Shown: positions 31,235 through 41,681, numbered from the stretch's first letter. The stretch is DNA of 64,000 bases from Beaufortia kweichowensis (GCA_019155185.1 CM032813.1:13125561-13189560), one strand, 5' to 3'. Notes: generated from the letters alone by a model not told the origin. Numbers and translations: made by a program.

Positions 31235-31308
31235 GCCTCGTTGGCGCAGTTAGGCAGCGCGTCAGTCTCATAATCTGAAGGTCGTGAGTTCGAGCCTCAC
31301 ACGGGGCA
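31235..31308 (+). tRNA. tRNA-Met-CAT: tRNA-Met-CAT
   Basis: Identical to the U1 copy. Confidence 0.97.
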
Positions 31309-31385
31309 GGGTGGTACTTTTAAACTACTGGTATGCGGCCCATTTCACTTCCGCCCTTGGCCTATCCCGGCTTGTGAGCAGATCG

Positions 31386-31457
31386 TCCCTGGTGGTCTAG
31401 TGGTTAGGATTCGGCTCTCACCGCCAGCTTGCCCGGGTTCGATTCCCGGTCAGGGAA
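31386..31457 (+). tRNA. tRNA-Glu-CTC: tRNA-Glu-CTC with altered anticodon arm
   Basis: Reads TTCGGCTCTCACCGCCAGCT then TGCCCGGG; the GCG of the stem is lost and CGCGG is replaced by CAGCTTG. Confidence 0.86.
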
Positions 31458-31528
31458 CTTGTGTTTTGAGACGGACATTTTTGACAAGTAACAAATTTGC
31501 ATGACCAACTCGTAGGAAAAACACCTCT

Positions 31529-31614
31529 TCCTTCGGGCGGATTTGAACCAGCGACCTAAGGATGACCAGTGAAATGCCTACAGTCCTCCGCTCTACCAAC
31601 TGAGCTATCGAAGG
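31529..31614 (-). tRNA. tRNA-Tyr-GTA: tRNA-Tyr-GTA, intron, acceptor change
   Basis: CCTTCGGGCGG for CCTTCGAGCCGG at the acceptor and T-stem; rest normal. Confidence 0.89.
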
Positions 31615-31913
31615 TGTACCGATGGCCAACAATGGTTTCGGGTTTTGTATTTGACACCAGTGAATGTTCCTGTTCCTGATTCTATTCGTCCATGCTGTGG
31701 ATTTTAAGCCGTACAAATCAGAATCTGGCCAAGCAGATCCATGGAGAAATGCCATTCTTAATTTCACCTTTTCTTCTAGTGCACAATGTGGCTTCTGGAA
31801 GAAATGTGGTCTTGCCAAAGTGCTTTGAAACACAAAGCAATGAGATTCATAATGTATATCCTATGACACATTCATCTTATTCATTTGGGTTTTCTCAGAG
31901 CTGAAGCATGGAA

Positions 31914-32000
31914 CAGCGAGGATGGGATTGAACCCACGCGTGCAGAGCACAATGGATTAGCAGTCCATCGCCTTTAACCACTTCACTCGGCCACCTCGTC
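31914..32000 (-). tRNA. tRNA-Ser-GCT: tRNA-Ser-GCT with several indels
   Basis: CAGCGAGG acceptor, one base missing in the T-loop (GGGATTGAACC), and an inserted CACTT in the D-arm; 87 bases. Confidence 0.85.
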
Positions 32001-32141
32001 ACATTGCAAACTGCTTTGCACCGGTGACAGAGAGAAAAATCCAGTTTTGCCTAAATAGTTGGACCGCCTTGTATGGATGAATGAATAGCAATACGCTAAA
32101 CATTTTGAAAAGCCACAAAGAAACGCAAACTGAAGGGAGCA

Positions 32142-32212
32142 AGGGGACACCCAGATTTGAACCGGGGACCTCTTGATCTGCAGTCAAATGCTCTACCACT
32201 GAGCTATACCCC
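32142..32212 (-). tRNA. tRNA-Cys-GCA: tRNA-Cys-GCA with T-stem change
   Basis: ACCCAGATTTG for ACCCGGATTTG and the right-end C run one short. Confidence 0.91.
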
Positions 32213-32479
32213 GCGCGGAAGGTTGTGACCATCTCATTGCTGGGGAACACATCCTGACACCTGAGAATGTTCCTGTCAGATAGTGTTCCCCCCATGTTTT
32301 CCATCAGACAGAAAGTTCATACATGTTTTAAAAATAAAACTGCTCAATATCTAGCCTACAATACGTAGGTTCTGAAGGTGTTTGTATTTTCATGCTTCAT
32401 TTTATTATAGAGAATATAACTGTCAGATAATGATCTCCTGTGTATAATAAAAGCATAATGTGGGTCAGGAAAATCCACA

Positions 32480-32535
32480 GGATGACCAGTGAAATGCCTA
32501 CAGTACTCCGGCTCTACCCACTTAGCTATCGAAGG
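32480..32535 (-). pseudogene. 5'-half tRNA-Tyr fragment
   Basis: As U1 with one extra G. Confidence 0.88.
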
Positions 32536-32593
32536 CTTAACGACGCTTGTTTTTACCAAGAGAGCAGGCACTCTACCGACAGAAAACCACCGT

Positions 32594-32668
32594 CGAACCA
32601 GCCAGGAGTCGAACCTGGAATCTTCTGATCCGTAGTCAGATCCAAGTTATCCATTGCGCCACTGGCCC
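32594..32668 (-). tRNA. tRNA-Arg-ACG: tRNA-Arg-ACG with altered D-arm
   Basis: CGAACCAG acceptor and CAGATCCAAGTTATCC for CAGACGCGTTATCC. Confidence 0.86.
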
Positions 32669-32889
32669 AAGAGCAATGACTTGGCTATTTAACCAAATAG
32701 TCTACTTTCATCTTCTTATCAGGGAATATTATTGGACGTCTGTATATATGCCATATTTCACGCGGTCTATAAAAGGATTCTTCGTGAAATATGGAGCGCC
32801 CTCATCACGTGCCTGTTCTTCACTGCCAATTCAAATGACACCGTGATTTCAGTAAATGTCATGCAATTAAGAGCTGTAGGGGCCCAATA

Positions 32890-32966
32890 TGTCTCAAGTG
32901 GGATTGAACCTACGCCTAGACGGGAGACTGCGACCTGAACTGCCTTAGACCGCCGGCCATCCTGAC
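32890..32966 (-). pseudogene. tRNA-Leu-CAG, anticodon stem deleted
   Basis: Shared type A loss, one base missing in the T-loop (GGGATTGAACC) and one in the D-arm (CCGCCGG). Confidence 0.86.
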
Positions 32967-33423
32967 ACGCTCAGGCGTTTGTAAGCAGCAGACTATGCGT
33001 TTTGTGCAAAAAGAGCAGGTCTGCTGTTACTTTCACGTCATTTACTTGCATAAAATCAGCTTGCTCTGTTTCTGGGAACATTTGATCAGCTAGCTTTGAT
33101 TTTCTCTTTGCAGACTCACTGGTTCCATCATCAGAGTACATGAGGGTCAAAGAGTTTAACTCGATCCCCTTCTTCTGATGAGCCACATTACTCCATTGTT
33201 GCTTGTAGTGGTTTTGAATTCTAATTGGATTGGCCGTTCAGCATTCTATTGACTCTGTGAAATGGGCGTTTACCTTTGTTTGGCATAGACGCCTTCACAG
33301 TTGCTAATTCACACCTCCAGAGAAGAACATGAGCTGCTGGTAAGGCAATCCTTGCAAATACCTCTCCCTCTGTTTACAGTCATTTAAAATGTTTTGTGTT
33401 TTTGTTAACATGTCAATATGAGG

Positions 33424-33426
<3 letters not shown>

Positions 33427-33487
<61 letters not shown>
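33427..33487. repeat. (TA)n microsatellite, U9 spacer
   Basis: TA tract with one ACAT interruption. It is the last such tract; the U10 spacer is type B. Confidence 0.95.
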
Positions 33488-33491
<4 letters not shown>

Positions 33492-33579
33492 TAGAGGCAT
33501 TCATTTGAACAGAGCACACACAACCTTATTCTGTTCTGATGTCGTTGTCCTCTTTAGGAGCCTTCGTTCACTCTCTTGG

Positions 33580-33900
33580 CTATTGAGAGTGCGCCAGTTT
33601 CTTGGACGTTTTCTTTCGATTCAGTGATTTCCATCTCCAGCAGTGAAAAGCACCGGGATCTATTGAACAGACACTGTTGGTATGAGTGTTTGGTGGGAAG
33701 AGGGCTGTGTGTGTGTGTGTGAAGCTGTCATCTGCTGGTGTTACTGGGCTGAGAGCAGACTTTCCCTTCTCTGCTAGGTCTTTCAAGGCTGCACAGTCTC
33801 TCTCAAACTGTTCAAGAATGTCTTCTGAACACTGGATCATTACTGTGCCTCTGTGATACAGATCTGCGGCCATGGCTTGCATTTTACTAGTCTGTGCCAA
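33580..33900 (-). pseudogene. Decayed protein-coding relic (U9)
   Basis: Open for 106 codons because several one-base losses change the frame after the GT run; the conserved MIQCSEDILEQF part is unchanged. Confidence 0.48.
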
Positions 33901-34662
33901 AGAACAGATCTGCTTTTACTTTCCTGCCTTGTACTTGCATGAAGTCGGCTTTCTGGGGGGTTGATTAGTTAGTTTTGATTTTGTTTTGCAGGCTCACTGG
34001 TTACATCATCGGGGCATGTGATGGTCAGAGATTTCAGGTCGTGTAGCCTCCTTCTGATGAGGCACTTCCCCTCCATTGATGTCTGTATTTGCTGTTTGTA
34101 TTGTAATGGGATTGGTCGATAGCATAGTCTTGACCTATCAGTGGGCGTTTACCGTTTATGTGGCATAGGCGCCTTCACAGTTGATAATTCACACCACCAC
34201 AGAAGAACGTGAGTTGCTGGTGAGCAGGTAGGCTGGTCAAACAAGACTGGCAAGTCTCTCTTCCTTTGTTTAGTTTAATTAAAATTGTATGTGTATTTTA
34301 TTATGTCAATATGTGTATAATATATGAAAAGAGTTTTTCTTCTTTTCCTAGACGTAAAACATTTAAAGGAACTCACTGTTTCCTGATGCTGTTGGACTGT
34401 TATTGTAGCTTCTTGGTTGGCTTGGTGCTTTGCTTCTGTTATGCTCTTTAGAATGTTGTGGTTCTTCCAGGAAGTTTCCACGTTTGCAGTTCAATTTCGA
34501 ACAAAATGTCTTAATCACTATGTGTATAATCCGATTTACAGTGGCAAGAATTCAGATACAATCCAAAGTAAATGCTGGTTACTTTGACTTCACTTGTGAT
34601 TCCGCTGTCAGTTTCGCCTCCTTCACTGCAGTGCTTCATCCCCCCCCCCCGACGTCCATTGT

Positions 34663-34738
34663 GCCTCGTTGGCGCAGTTAGGCAGCGCGTCAGTCTCATA
34701 ATCTGAAGGTCGTGAGTTCGAGCCTCTCACACGGGGCA
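34663..34738 (+). tRNA. tRNA-Met-CAT: tRNA-Met-CAT, two extra bases
   Basis: TC inserted in the T-stem (GCCTCTCACACGG); otherwise as U1. Confidence 0.92.
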
Positions 34739-34817
34739 GGGTGGTACTTTTAAACTACTGGTATGCGGCCCATTTCACTTCCACGCCCTTGGCCTATCCC
34801 GGCTTGTGAGCAGATCG

Positions 34818-34889
34818 TCCCTGGTGGTCTAGTGGTTAGGATTCGGCGCTCACGCCCAGCATGGCCAGGTTCGATTCCCGGTCAGGGAA
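34818..34889 (+). tRNA. tRNA-Glu-CTC: tRNA-Glu-CTC with altered anticodon arm
   Basis: Reads CGGCGCTCACGCCCAGCATG then GCCAGG; T-stem 5' strand CCAGG no longer fully pairs with CCCGG. Confidence 0.85.
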
Positions 34890-34961
34890 CTTGTGTTTTG
34901 AGACGGACATTTTTGACAAGTAACAAATTTGCATGACCAACTCGTGAGGAAAAACACCTCT

Positions 34962-35046
34962 TTCGCCGAGCGGATTTGAACCAGCGACCTAAGGATGACC
35001 AGTGAAATGCCTACAGTCCTCCGCTCTACCAACTGAGCTATCAAGG
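34962..35046 (-). tRNA. tRNA-Tyr-GTA: tRNA-Tyr-GTA, intron, broken acceptor
   Basis: The left end reads TTTCGCCGAGCGG for TCCTTCGAGCCGG and the right end TATCAAGG for TATCGAAGG. Confidence 0.86.
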
Positions 35047-35345
35047 TGTACCGATGGCCAACAATGGTTTTGGTTTTGTATTTGACACCAGTGAATGTTC
35101 CTGTTCCTGATTCTATTCGCCCATGCTGTGGATTTTAAGTCGTACAAATCAGAATCTGGCCAAGCAGATCCATGGAGAAATGCCATTCTTAATTTCACCT
35201 TTTCTTCTAGTGCACAATGTGGCTTCTGGAAGAAATGTGGTTCTTGCCAAAGTGCTTTGAAACACAAAGCAATGAGATTCATAATGTATATCCTATGACA
35301 CATTCATCTTATTCATTTGGGTTTTTCTCAGAATGAAGCATGGAA

Positions 35346-35428
35346 CGACGAGGATGGGATTCGAACCCACGCGCGCAGAGCACAATGGATTAGCAGTCCA
35401 TCGCCTTTAACCACTCGGCCACCTCGTC
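35346..35428 (-). tRNA. tRNA-Ser-GCT: tRNA-Ser-GCT (one extra base)
   Basis: Extra T in the D-arm and CGCGCGC in the variable arm. Confidence 0.93.
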
Positions 35429-35568
35429 ACATTGCAAACTGCTTTGCACCGTGACAGAGAGAAAAAATCCAGTTTTGCCTAAATAGTTGGACCGCCTTGT
35501 ATGGATGAATGAATAGCAATAAACTAAACATTTTGAAAGCCACAAAGAAACGCAAACTGAAGGGAGCA

Positions 35569-35640
35569 AGGGGACACCCGGATTTGAACCGGGGACCTCT
35601 TGATCTGCAGTCAAATGCTCTACCACTGAGCTATACCCCC
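35569..35640 (-). tRNA. tRNA-Cys-GCA: tRNA-Cys-GCA
   Basis: Full 72-base copy; last type A Cys. Confidence 0.97.
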
Positions 35641-35863
35641 GCACGGAAGGTTGTGACCATCTCATTGCTGGGGGAACACATCCTGACACCTGAGAATGTT
35701 CCTGTCAGATAGTGTTCCCCATGTTTTCCATCAGACAGAAAGTTCATACATGTTTTAAAAATAAAACTGCTCAATATCTAGCCTACAATACGTAGGTTCT
35801 GAAGGTGTTTGTATTTTCATGCTTCATTTTTATTATAGAGAATATAACTGTCAGATAATGATC

Positions 35864-35970
35864 TTTTGTTTGGCATAGACGCCTTCACAGTTGCTAATTC
35901 ACACCTCCAGAGAAGAACATGAGCTGCTGGTAAGGCAATCCTTGCAAATCCTTGCAAATCCTTGCAAATC
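35864..35970. repeat. Type A / type B junction with 3 x 10-bp repeat
   Basis: After GATAATGATC the type A inter-gene sequence breaks off and 75 bases of spacer duplicate a appear out of place (TTTTGTTTGGCATAGACGCC to GCAATCCTTGCAAATC). CCTTGCAAAT is then repeated in tandem (35940-35970), and the type B tRNA-Arg flank ACCATCGAGCC follows. This looks like an illegitimate recombination joint with slippage. Confidence 0.85.
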
Positions 35971-35975
35971 ACCAT

Positions 35976-36048
35976 CGAGCCAGCCAGGAGTCGAACCTAG
36001 AATCTTCTGATCCGTAGTCAGACGCGTTATCCATTGCGCCACTGGCCC
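35976..36048 (-). tRNA. tRNA-Arg-ACG: tRNA-Arg-ACG (type B)
   Basis: Intact 73 bases. It carries the type B marker: plus strand AACCTAGAATC, giving T-stem CTAGG paired with CCTGG through one G-T pair. TTTT follows on the minus strand. Reference for type B Arg. Confidence 0.97.
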
Positions 36049-36216
36049 AAGATCGATGACCTGTTTTGTCACGGACGCTCCCTCTACCTTACCATATTTA
36101 GGGGATAAAGGAAAGAAGGTAAAGGAACGCACTCACACGTGCCTGTTCACTGCCAATTACAAACGCACCGTATTGCAGTGAACGTCATGCAATGTTCAGC
36201 TGTAAGGGACACAATA

Positions 36217-36299
36217 TGTCAGAAGTGGGATTCGAACCCACGCCTCCAGGGGAGACTGCGACCTGAACGCAGCGCCTTAGACAGCTCGGCCATCCTGAC
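36217..36299 (-). tRNA. tRNA-Leu-CAG: tRNA-Leu, anticodon CAG (type B)
   Basis: Full 83-base class II gene: acceptor GTCAGGA with TTCTGAC, anticodon arm CTGCG-TTCAGGT-CGCAG, variable arm with CCTGGAGG. It is the only Leu in the window without an indel, though the D-loop G-G pair is changed (GAGCTGTC for GAGCGGTC). No TTTT is seen close downstream on the minus strand. Confidence 0.94.
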
Positions 36300-36523
36300 A
36301 CATACGGCCGTTCGTCAGATAACGTGCCTGGAATGCCATTGCTTTGGGCTTTATTTCTGATTTGATTTGGAAGCATGTGCCCCAGCCATTCACTTGAACA
36401 TAGCACACACAACCTTACTCTGATCGATGTTGTTCCACTCTCTCATCCACTCTCTTGGAGTCTGGTTCTTGGGAGGGGTTTGTTTTTAATTCAGTGATTT
36501 CCATCTGCTGATGTGAGAAGCAC

Positions 36524-36796
36524 TCATGGATCTGTTGAGTGGAGACTGTTGATATGGTTGTTTGGTGGGAGAGGTGCTGTGTGTGAAGCTATGATTTCTT
36601 CATCTGCTGGTGTTACTGGGCTGAGAGAAGACTTGTCATTCTCTGCTAAGTTTCTTATTGCTGCAAAGTTTCTTTCACACTGTTCAAATATGTCATGTGA
36701 ATCCTGGATCAAAACTCTGCCGCTGTGATACAGGGTGACATTGGATTTTGGTGTAGTGTCTAGATGCAGCTGCATCCGGCTTTGTGTCCAAGACAT
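36524..36796 (-). pseudogene. Decayed protein-coding relic (type B exemplar, U10)
   Basis: Homologous to the type A relic: LYHSGRVLIQDSHDIFEQCE aligns with LYHRGTVMIQCSEDILEQFE, followed by NLAENDKSSLSPVTPADEE and a PLPPNNHINS segment. The ancestral frame in sister copies (U12, U14) runs on through QQIHECFSHQQMEITELKQ, which matches type A beyond its stop. Best explained as an inactive coding fragment carried by the repeat. Confidence 0.55.
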
Positions 36797-36944
36797 TTTC
36801 AGATCTTTGTAGGCAGAACAAAGTGCTGAATGCCATGCATTGCTGTATGTCTCCTGTTACTTTCCCGTCATTTACTTGCATAAAACCTGCTTGCTGTGTT
36901 TCTGAGGAACGCTTGATTAGTTAGGTTTGATTTTCTATTTGCAG

Positions 36945-37170
36945 TCTCACCGGTTCCATTATCAGGCTACGTGAGGGTCAAAGAGTTTTACTCGATCCCT
37001 TTCTTCTGATGGGCCACATCCCTCCGTTGTTGCTTGTGGTGGTTTTTGAATTCCAATTGGATTGGCCGTTTGCATACTATTGACCCGTCAGCTGGGCGTT
37101 TAGCTTTCGTTTGGCAGAGATGCCTTCACAGTTGCTAATTCACACCTCCAGAGAAGAACGTGAGCTGCCG
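36945..37170. repeat. Spacer internal duplicate, copy a (type B exemplar)
   Basis: Follows CTATTTGCAG and opens TCTCACCGGTTCCATTATC; ends GAGCTGCCG before GTAAGCC. Homologous to type A copy a. Confidence 0.75.
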
Positions 37171-37395
37171 GTAAGCCGATCCCTCTGTTTACAGTTTAAG
37201 ATCACTGTAGGCAGAGCAGAGTGCTGAATGCCATGCATTTGACTAGTCTGTGCCAAACAACAGATCTGCTTTTACTTCCCTGTCTTGCACTTGCATGAAG
37301 TCTGCTTTCTGTGTTTCTGGGGGGCCACTGATTAGTTAGTTATGAATATGTTGCTGCAGGCCAATGATTATTTAGTTTTGAATATGTTTTTGCAG

Positions 37396-37602
37396 GCTCA
37401 CTGGTTACATCATCAGGGTATGTGATGGTCAGAGATTTCAGGTCGCACAACCCTCCAATGATGTATGTACTTGTTTTTTGTATTGTGATGGGATTGGCCG
37501 ATGGCATAGTCTTGACCTATCAGTGGGGCGTTTACCTTTTATGTGGCATAGGCGACTTCACAGTTGCTAATTCAAACCTCCAGAGTAAAACTTGAGTTGC
37601 TG
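37396..37602. repeat. Spacer internal duplicate, copy b (type B exemplar)
   Basis: Follows TTTTTGCAG, opens GCTCACTGGTTACATCATC and ends GAGTTGCTG. Just before it, a short local duplication gives two ATTTAGTT / GATTAGTTAGTT-AATATGTT repeats typical of type B. Confidence 0.75.
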
Positions 37603-38070
37603 TTGAGCAGGTAGGCTGGTCGACCAAGACTGGCAAGTCTCTCTTCCTTCGTTTAGTTTAATTGAAATTGTTTGTGTATTTTTGGTTTATTATGTCCATG
37701 TGTGCATATATAATATATGAAGAGAGTTTTTTTCCCCCAGATGTAAAACATTTAAAGGAACTAACTGTTTCCCGACGCTGTCGGACTGTTACTGTAGCTT
37801 CTTTGTTGGCTTGATGCTTTGCTTTTCTTATGCTCTTTAGAATGTTGTGGTTCTTCCAGGAAGTTCACTTCAAGTTTCCACGTTTGCAGTTCAATTTCAA
37901 ACAAAATGTCGTAGTCACTGTGTGTATAATCCAGTTTACATTGGCAACAATTCAGATACAATCCAAAGTAAGTGCTGTTACTTTGACTTCCCTTGTGATT
38001 CCTCTGTCAGCGTCGCCTACTTCACTTCAGTGATTTCTGGAGAATCAGCCCCCCCCCTCCATTTTCCCGT

Positions 38071-38144
38071 GCCTCGTTGGCGCAGTTAGGCAGCGCGTCA
38101 GTCTCATAATCTGAAGGTCGTGAGTTCGAGCCTCACACGGGGCA
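38071..38144 (+). tRNA. tRNA-Met-CAT: tRNA-Met-CAT (type B)
   Basis: Same 74 bases as type A. TTTT follows. Confidence 0.97.
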
Positions 38145-38278
38145 GGGTGGTAGTTTTAAACCACTGGTTTAAGATGTGTGGCCCATTTCACTTCCACGCC
38201 CTCGGTCTATCTCTACATGGCAGCGTAACGAGCAAGGCGCCCACTTGGCCTCTGCGTGGGCCATGCAACAGCAGACCG

Positions 38279-38350
38279 TCCCTGGTGGTCTAGTGGTTAG
38301 GATTCGGCGCTCTCACCGCCGCGGCCCGGGTTCGATTCCCGGTCAGGGAA
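38279..38350 (+). tRNA. tRNA-Glu-CTC: tRNA-Glu-CTC (type B)
   Basis: Same 72 bases as type A. TTTT about 7 bases downstream. Confidence 0.97.
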
Positions 38351-38429
38351 CTCACGTTTTGACGCGAGACGGACGTTTTTTGACAACTTAAACAAATCGG
38401 CAAGACAAACACGTTGGAAAAACAAGTCT

Positions 38430-38516
38430 TCCTTCGAGCCGGATTCGAACCAGCGACCTAAGGATAACCAGTGAAATGCCTACAGTCCTCCGCTCTACCA
38501 ACTGAGCTATCGAAGG
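38430..38516 (-). tRNA. tRNA-Tyr-GTA: tRNA-Tyr-GTA, intron (type B)
   Basis: 87 bases. Type B markers are the standard T-loop TTCGAAT and intron ending GGTT. Reference for type B Tyr. Confidence 0.97.
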
Positions 38517-38905
38517 TGTACCGACGGTTGAGTGGCTTGCCTGGGTGAATCAACATCAATACGCTTAACGTTTTCAAACCATTAAATGGCAAGGCCAACA
38601 ATGGTTTCGGTTTTGTATTTGTAGTCTTCTGCATCTAACTCTGTCAGTCATAGCTGGGGGAACGCATCCTGACACCTGAGAATGTTCCTGTCAGATAGCG
38701 TTCCCCCTGTTTTCCATAAGACAGAGGGTTGAAACATGTTTCAAAATAAAAACTGTTTTGGCACTGACAGCATGTTCATGCTTTATATAGAAGGTATCTG
38801 TCATGTAATGTTACTCCGAAAGAAATGTGGTTTTGACAAGCTGCTCAGGAAAACACTGAGATTTATAATGTCTCACCTACGAGAGGTTCAGACCAAAGCT
38901 CGGAA

Positions 38906-38987
38906 CGACGAGGATGGGATTCGAACCCACGCGTGCAGAGCACAATGGATTAGCAGTCCATCGCCTTAACCACTCGGCCACCTCGTC
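38906..38987 (-). tRNA. tRNA-Ser-GCT: tRNA-Ser-GCT (type B)
   Basis: Same 82 bases as type A. The first TTTT on the minus strand is about 50 bases beyond the gene. Confidence 0.97.
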
Positions 38988-39131
38988 ACAATGCAAACAG
39001 TCCTGGACACATACACCGGTGCTAGTTTTTGCCTAAATAGTAGGAAAGCCTTGTATGGATGAAGGAATGTCAATACGCTTAACAACATTTGAAACCCAAA
39101 AGGAAACACAAACTGAAGTCAGATTCGTGCG

Positions 39132-39198
39132 AGGGCACCGGATTTGAACCGGGACCTCTTGATCTGCAGTCAAATGCTCTACCACTGAGCTATACCCC
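39132..39198 (-). tRNA. tRNA-Cys-GCA: tRNA-Cys-GCA, shortened homopolymers
   Basis: AGGGCACCGG for AGGGGGCACCCGG and T-stem one base short; anticodon arm normal. TTTT occurs about 30 bases downstream, as in other type B copies. Confidence 0.88.
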
Positions 39199-39398
39199 GT
39201 CGCCAGGGTTGTGGAAATGCCAAATTATCAACATTAGCTTCAATTTCTGTACCCTAGAAGAATCAACTGACACTGGCGTGTTCCATGGTATGTAAATAGC
39301 GCTAAGAGTACTCTGAGGTTGTGTAACGATGGCTTAACGGTGCTGTTTTTATCAAGACAGCAGGCACTCTACGCCGAAAGGGAGCAGAAAATCACCAT

Positions 39399-39470
39399 CG
39401 AGCCAGCCAGAGTCGAACCTAGAATCTTCTGATCCGTAGTCAGACGCGTTATCCATTGCGCCACTGGCCC
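39399..39470 (-). tRNA. tRNA-Arg-ACG: tRNA-Arg-ACG (one base short)
   Basis: CCAGAGTCG for CCAGGAGTCG in the T-stem. Confidence 0.92.
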
Positions 39471-39635
39471 AAGATCGATGACCTGTTTTGTCACGGACGT
39501 GCTCTACCTTACCATATTTAGGGGATAAAGGAAGAAGGTAAAGGAACGCACTCACACGTGCCTGTTCACTGCCAATTACAAACGCACCCGATTGCAGTGA
39601 ACGTCATGCAATGTTCAGCTGTAAGGGACACAATA

Positions 39636-39720
39636 TGTCAGAAGTGGGATTCGAACCCACGCCTCCAGGGGAGACTGCGACCTGAACGCATGGCGCCTAG
39701 ACCGCTTCGGCCATCCTGAC
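39636..39720 (-). tRNA. tRNA-Leu-CAG: tRNA-Leu-CAG with D-arm indels
   Basis: GCATGGCGCCTAGACCGCTTCGG replaces the usual anticodon-stem and D-arm run with three small indels (16 of these bases are CpG-rich). Confidence 0.86.
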
Positions 39721-39934
39721 ACATACAGCCGTTCGTCAGATAACGTGCCTGGAATGCCATTGCTTTGGGCTTTATTTCTGATTTGATTTGGAAGCATGTG
39801 CCCCAGCCATTCACTTGAACATAGCACACACAACCTTACTCTGATCGATGTTGTTCCACTCTCTCATCCACTCTCTTGGAGTCTGGTTCTTGGGAGGGTT
39901 GTTTTTAATTCAGTGATTTCCATCTGCTGATGTG

Positions 39935-40205
39935 AGAAGCACTCATGGATCTGTTGAGTGGAGACTGTTGATATGGTTGTTTGGTGGGGAGAGAGGTGCT
40001 GTGTGTGAAGCTATGATTTCTTCATCTGCTGGTGTTACTGGGCTGAGAGAAGACTTGTCATTCTCTGCTAAGTTTCTTATTGCTGCAAAGTTTCTTTCTA
40101 CACTGTTCAAATATGTCATGTGAATCCTGGATCAAAACTCTGAGCTGTGATACAGGGTGACATTGGATTTTGGTGTAGTGTCTAGATGCAGCTGCATCGT
40201 GGCTT
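39935..40205 (-). pseudogene. Decayed protein-coding relic (U11)
   Basis: Type B relic with the frame broken by extra bases near 39988 and 40098. Bounds are approximate. Confidence 0.42.
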
Positions 40206-41476
40206 TGTGTCCGCACATTTTTCAGATCTTTGTAGGCAGAACAAAGTGCTGAATGCCATGCATTGCTGTATGTCTCCTGTTACTTTCCGTCATTTACTTG
40301 CATAAAACCTGCTTGCTGTGTTTCTGAGGAACGTTTGATTAGTTAGGTTTGATTTTCTATTTGCAGTCTCACGGTTCCATTATCAGGCTACGTGAGGGTC
40401 AAAGAGTTTTACTCGATCCCTTTCTTCTGATGGGCCACATCCCTCCGTTGTTGCTTGTGGTGGTTTTTGAATTCCAATTGGATTGGCGTTTGCATACTAT
40501 TGACTCATCAGCTGGGCGTTTAGCTTTTCGTTTGGCAGAGATGCCTTCACAGTTGCTAATTCACACCTCCAGAGAAGAACGTGAGCTGCCGGTAAGCCGA
40601 TCCCTCTGTTTACAGTTTAAGATCACTGTAGGCAGAGCAGAGTGCTGAATGCCATGCATTTGACTAGTCTGTGCCAAACAACAGATCTGCTTTTACTTCC
40701 CTGTCTTGCACTTGCATGAAGTCTGCTTTCTGTGTTTCTGGGGCCACTGATTAGTTAGTTATGAATATGTTGCTGCAGGCCAATGATTATTTAGTTTTGA
40801 ATATGTTTTGCAGGCTCACTGGTTACATCATCAGGGTATGTGATGGTCAGAGATTTCAGGTCGCACAACCCTCCAATGATGTATGTACTTGTTTTTGTAT
40901 TGTGATGGGATTGGACGATGGCATAGTCTTGACCTATCAGTGGGCGTTTACCTTTATGTGGCATAGGCGACTTCACAGTTGCTAATTCAAACCTCCAGAG
41001 TAAAACTTGAGTTGCTGTTGAGCAGGTAGGCTGGTCGACCAAGACTGGCAAGTCTCTCTTCCTTCGTTTAGTTTAATTGAAATTGTTTTGTGTATTTTGG
41101 TTTATTATGTCCATGTGTGTATAATATATGAAGAAGAGTTTTTTCCCCAGATGTAAAACATTTAAAGGAACTCACTGTTTCCGGACGCTGTCGGACTGTT
41201 ACTGTAGCTTCTTTGTTGGCTTGATGCTTTGCTTTTCTTATGCTCTTTAGAATGTTGTGGTTCTTCCAGGAAGTTCACTTCAAGTTTCCACGTTTGCAGT
41301 TCAATTTCAAACAAAATGTCGTAGTCACTGTGTGTATAATCCAGTTTACATTGGCAACAATTCAGATACAATCCAAAGTAAGTGCTGTTACTTTGACTTC
41401 CCTTGTGATTCCTCTGTCAATTCGCCTACTTCACTTCCAGTGATTTCTGGAGAATCAGCCCCCTCCATTTTCCCGT

Positions 41477-41552
41477 GCCTCGTTGGCGCAGTTAGGCAGC
41501 TAGCGCCAGTCTCATAATCTGAAGGTCGTGAGTTCGAGCCTCACACGGGGCA
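41477..41552 (+). tRNA. tRNA-Met-CAT: tRNA-Met-CAT with D-arm insertion
   Basis: GCAGCTAGCGCCAG for GCAGCGCGTCAG. Confidence 0.88.
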
Positions 41553-41681
41553 GGGTGGTAGTTTTAAACCACTGGTTTAAGATGTGTGGCCCATTTCACT
41601 TCCACCCTCGGTCTATCTCTACATGGCAGCGTAACGAGCAGAGCAACCACTTGGCCCTCTGGGCCATGCAACAGCAGACCG

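Larger units (their letters stand above)
31235..34662. repeat. Array unit U9 (type A, 3428 bp)
   Basis: Standard gene order; only Met intact. Confidence 0.94.
34663..38070. repeat. Array unit U10 (hybrid, A then B, 3408 bp)
   Basis: Met to Cys are type A, Arg and Leu and the whole spacer (36300-38070) are type B. The changeover lies in 35864-35970. Confidence 0.94.
38071..41476. repeat. Array unit U11 (type B, 3406 bp)
   Basis: Best-preserved type B unit: Met, Glu, Tyr and Ser intact. The Glu-to-Met flank and the Tyr-to-Ser spacer differ from type A, and there is no half-Tyr fragment between Cys and Arg. Confidence 0.95.

Noticed and set aside
35940..35970. Start of a CRISPR or satellite array (CCTTGCAAAT x3)
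   Set aside because: Only three direct copies without spacers at a recombination joint in a eukaryotic genome.
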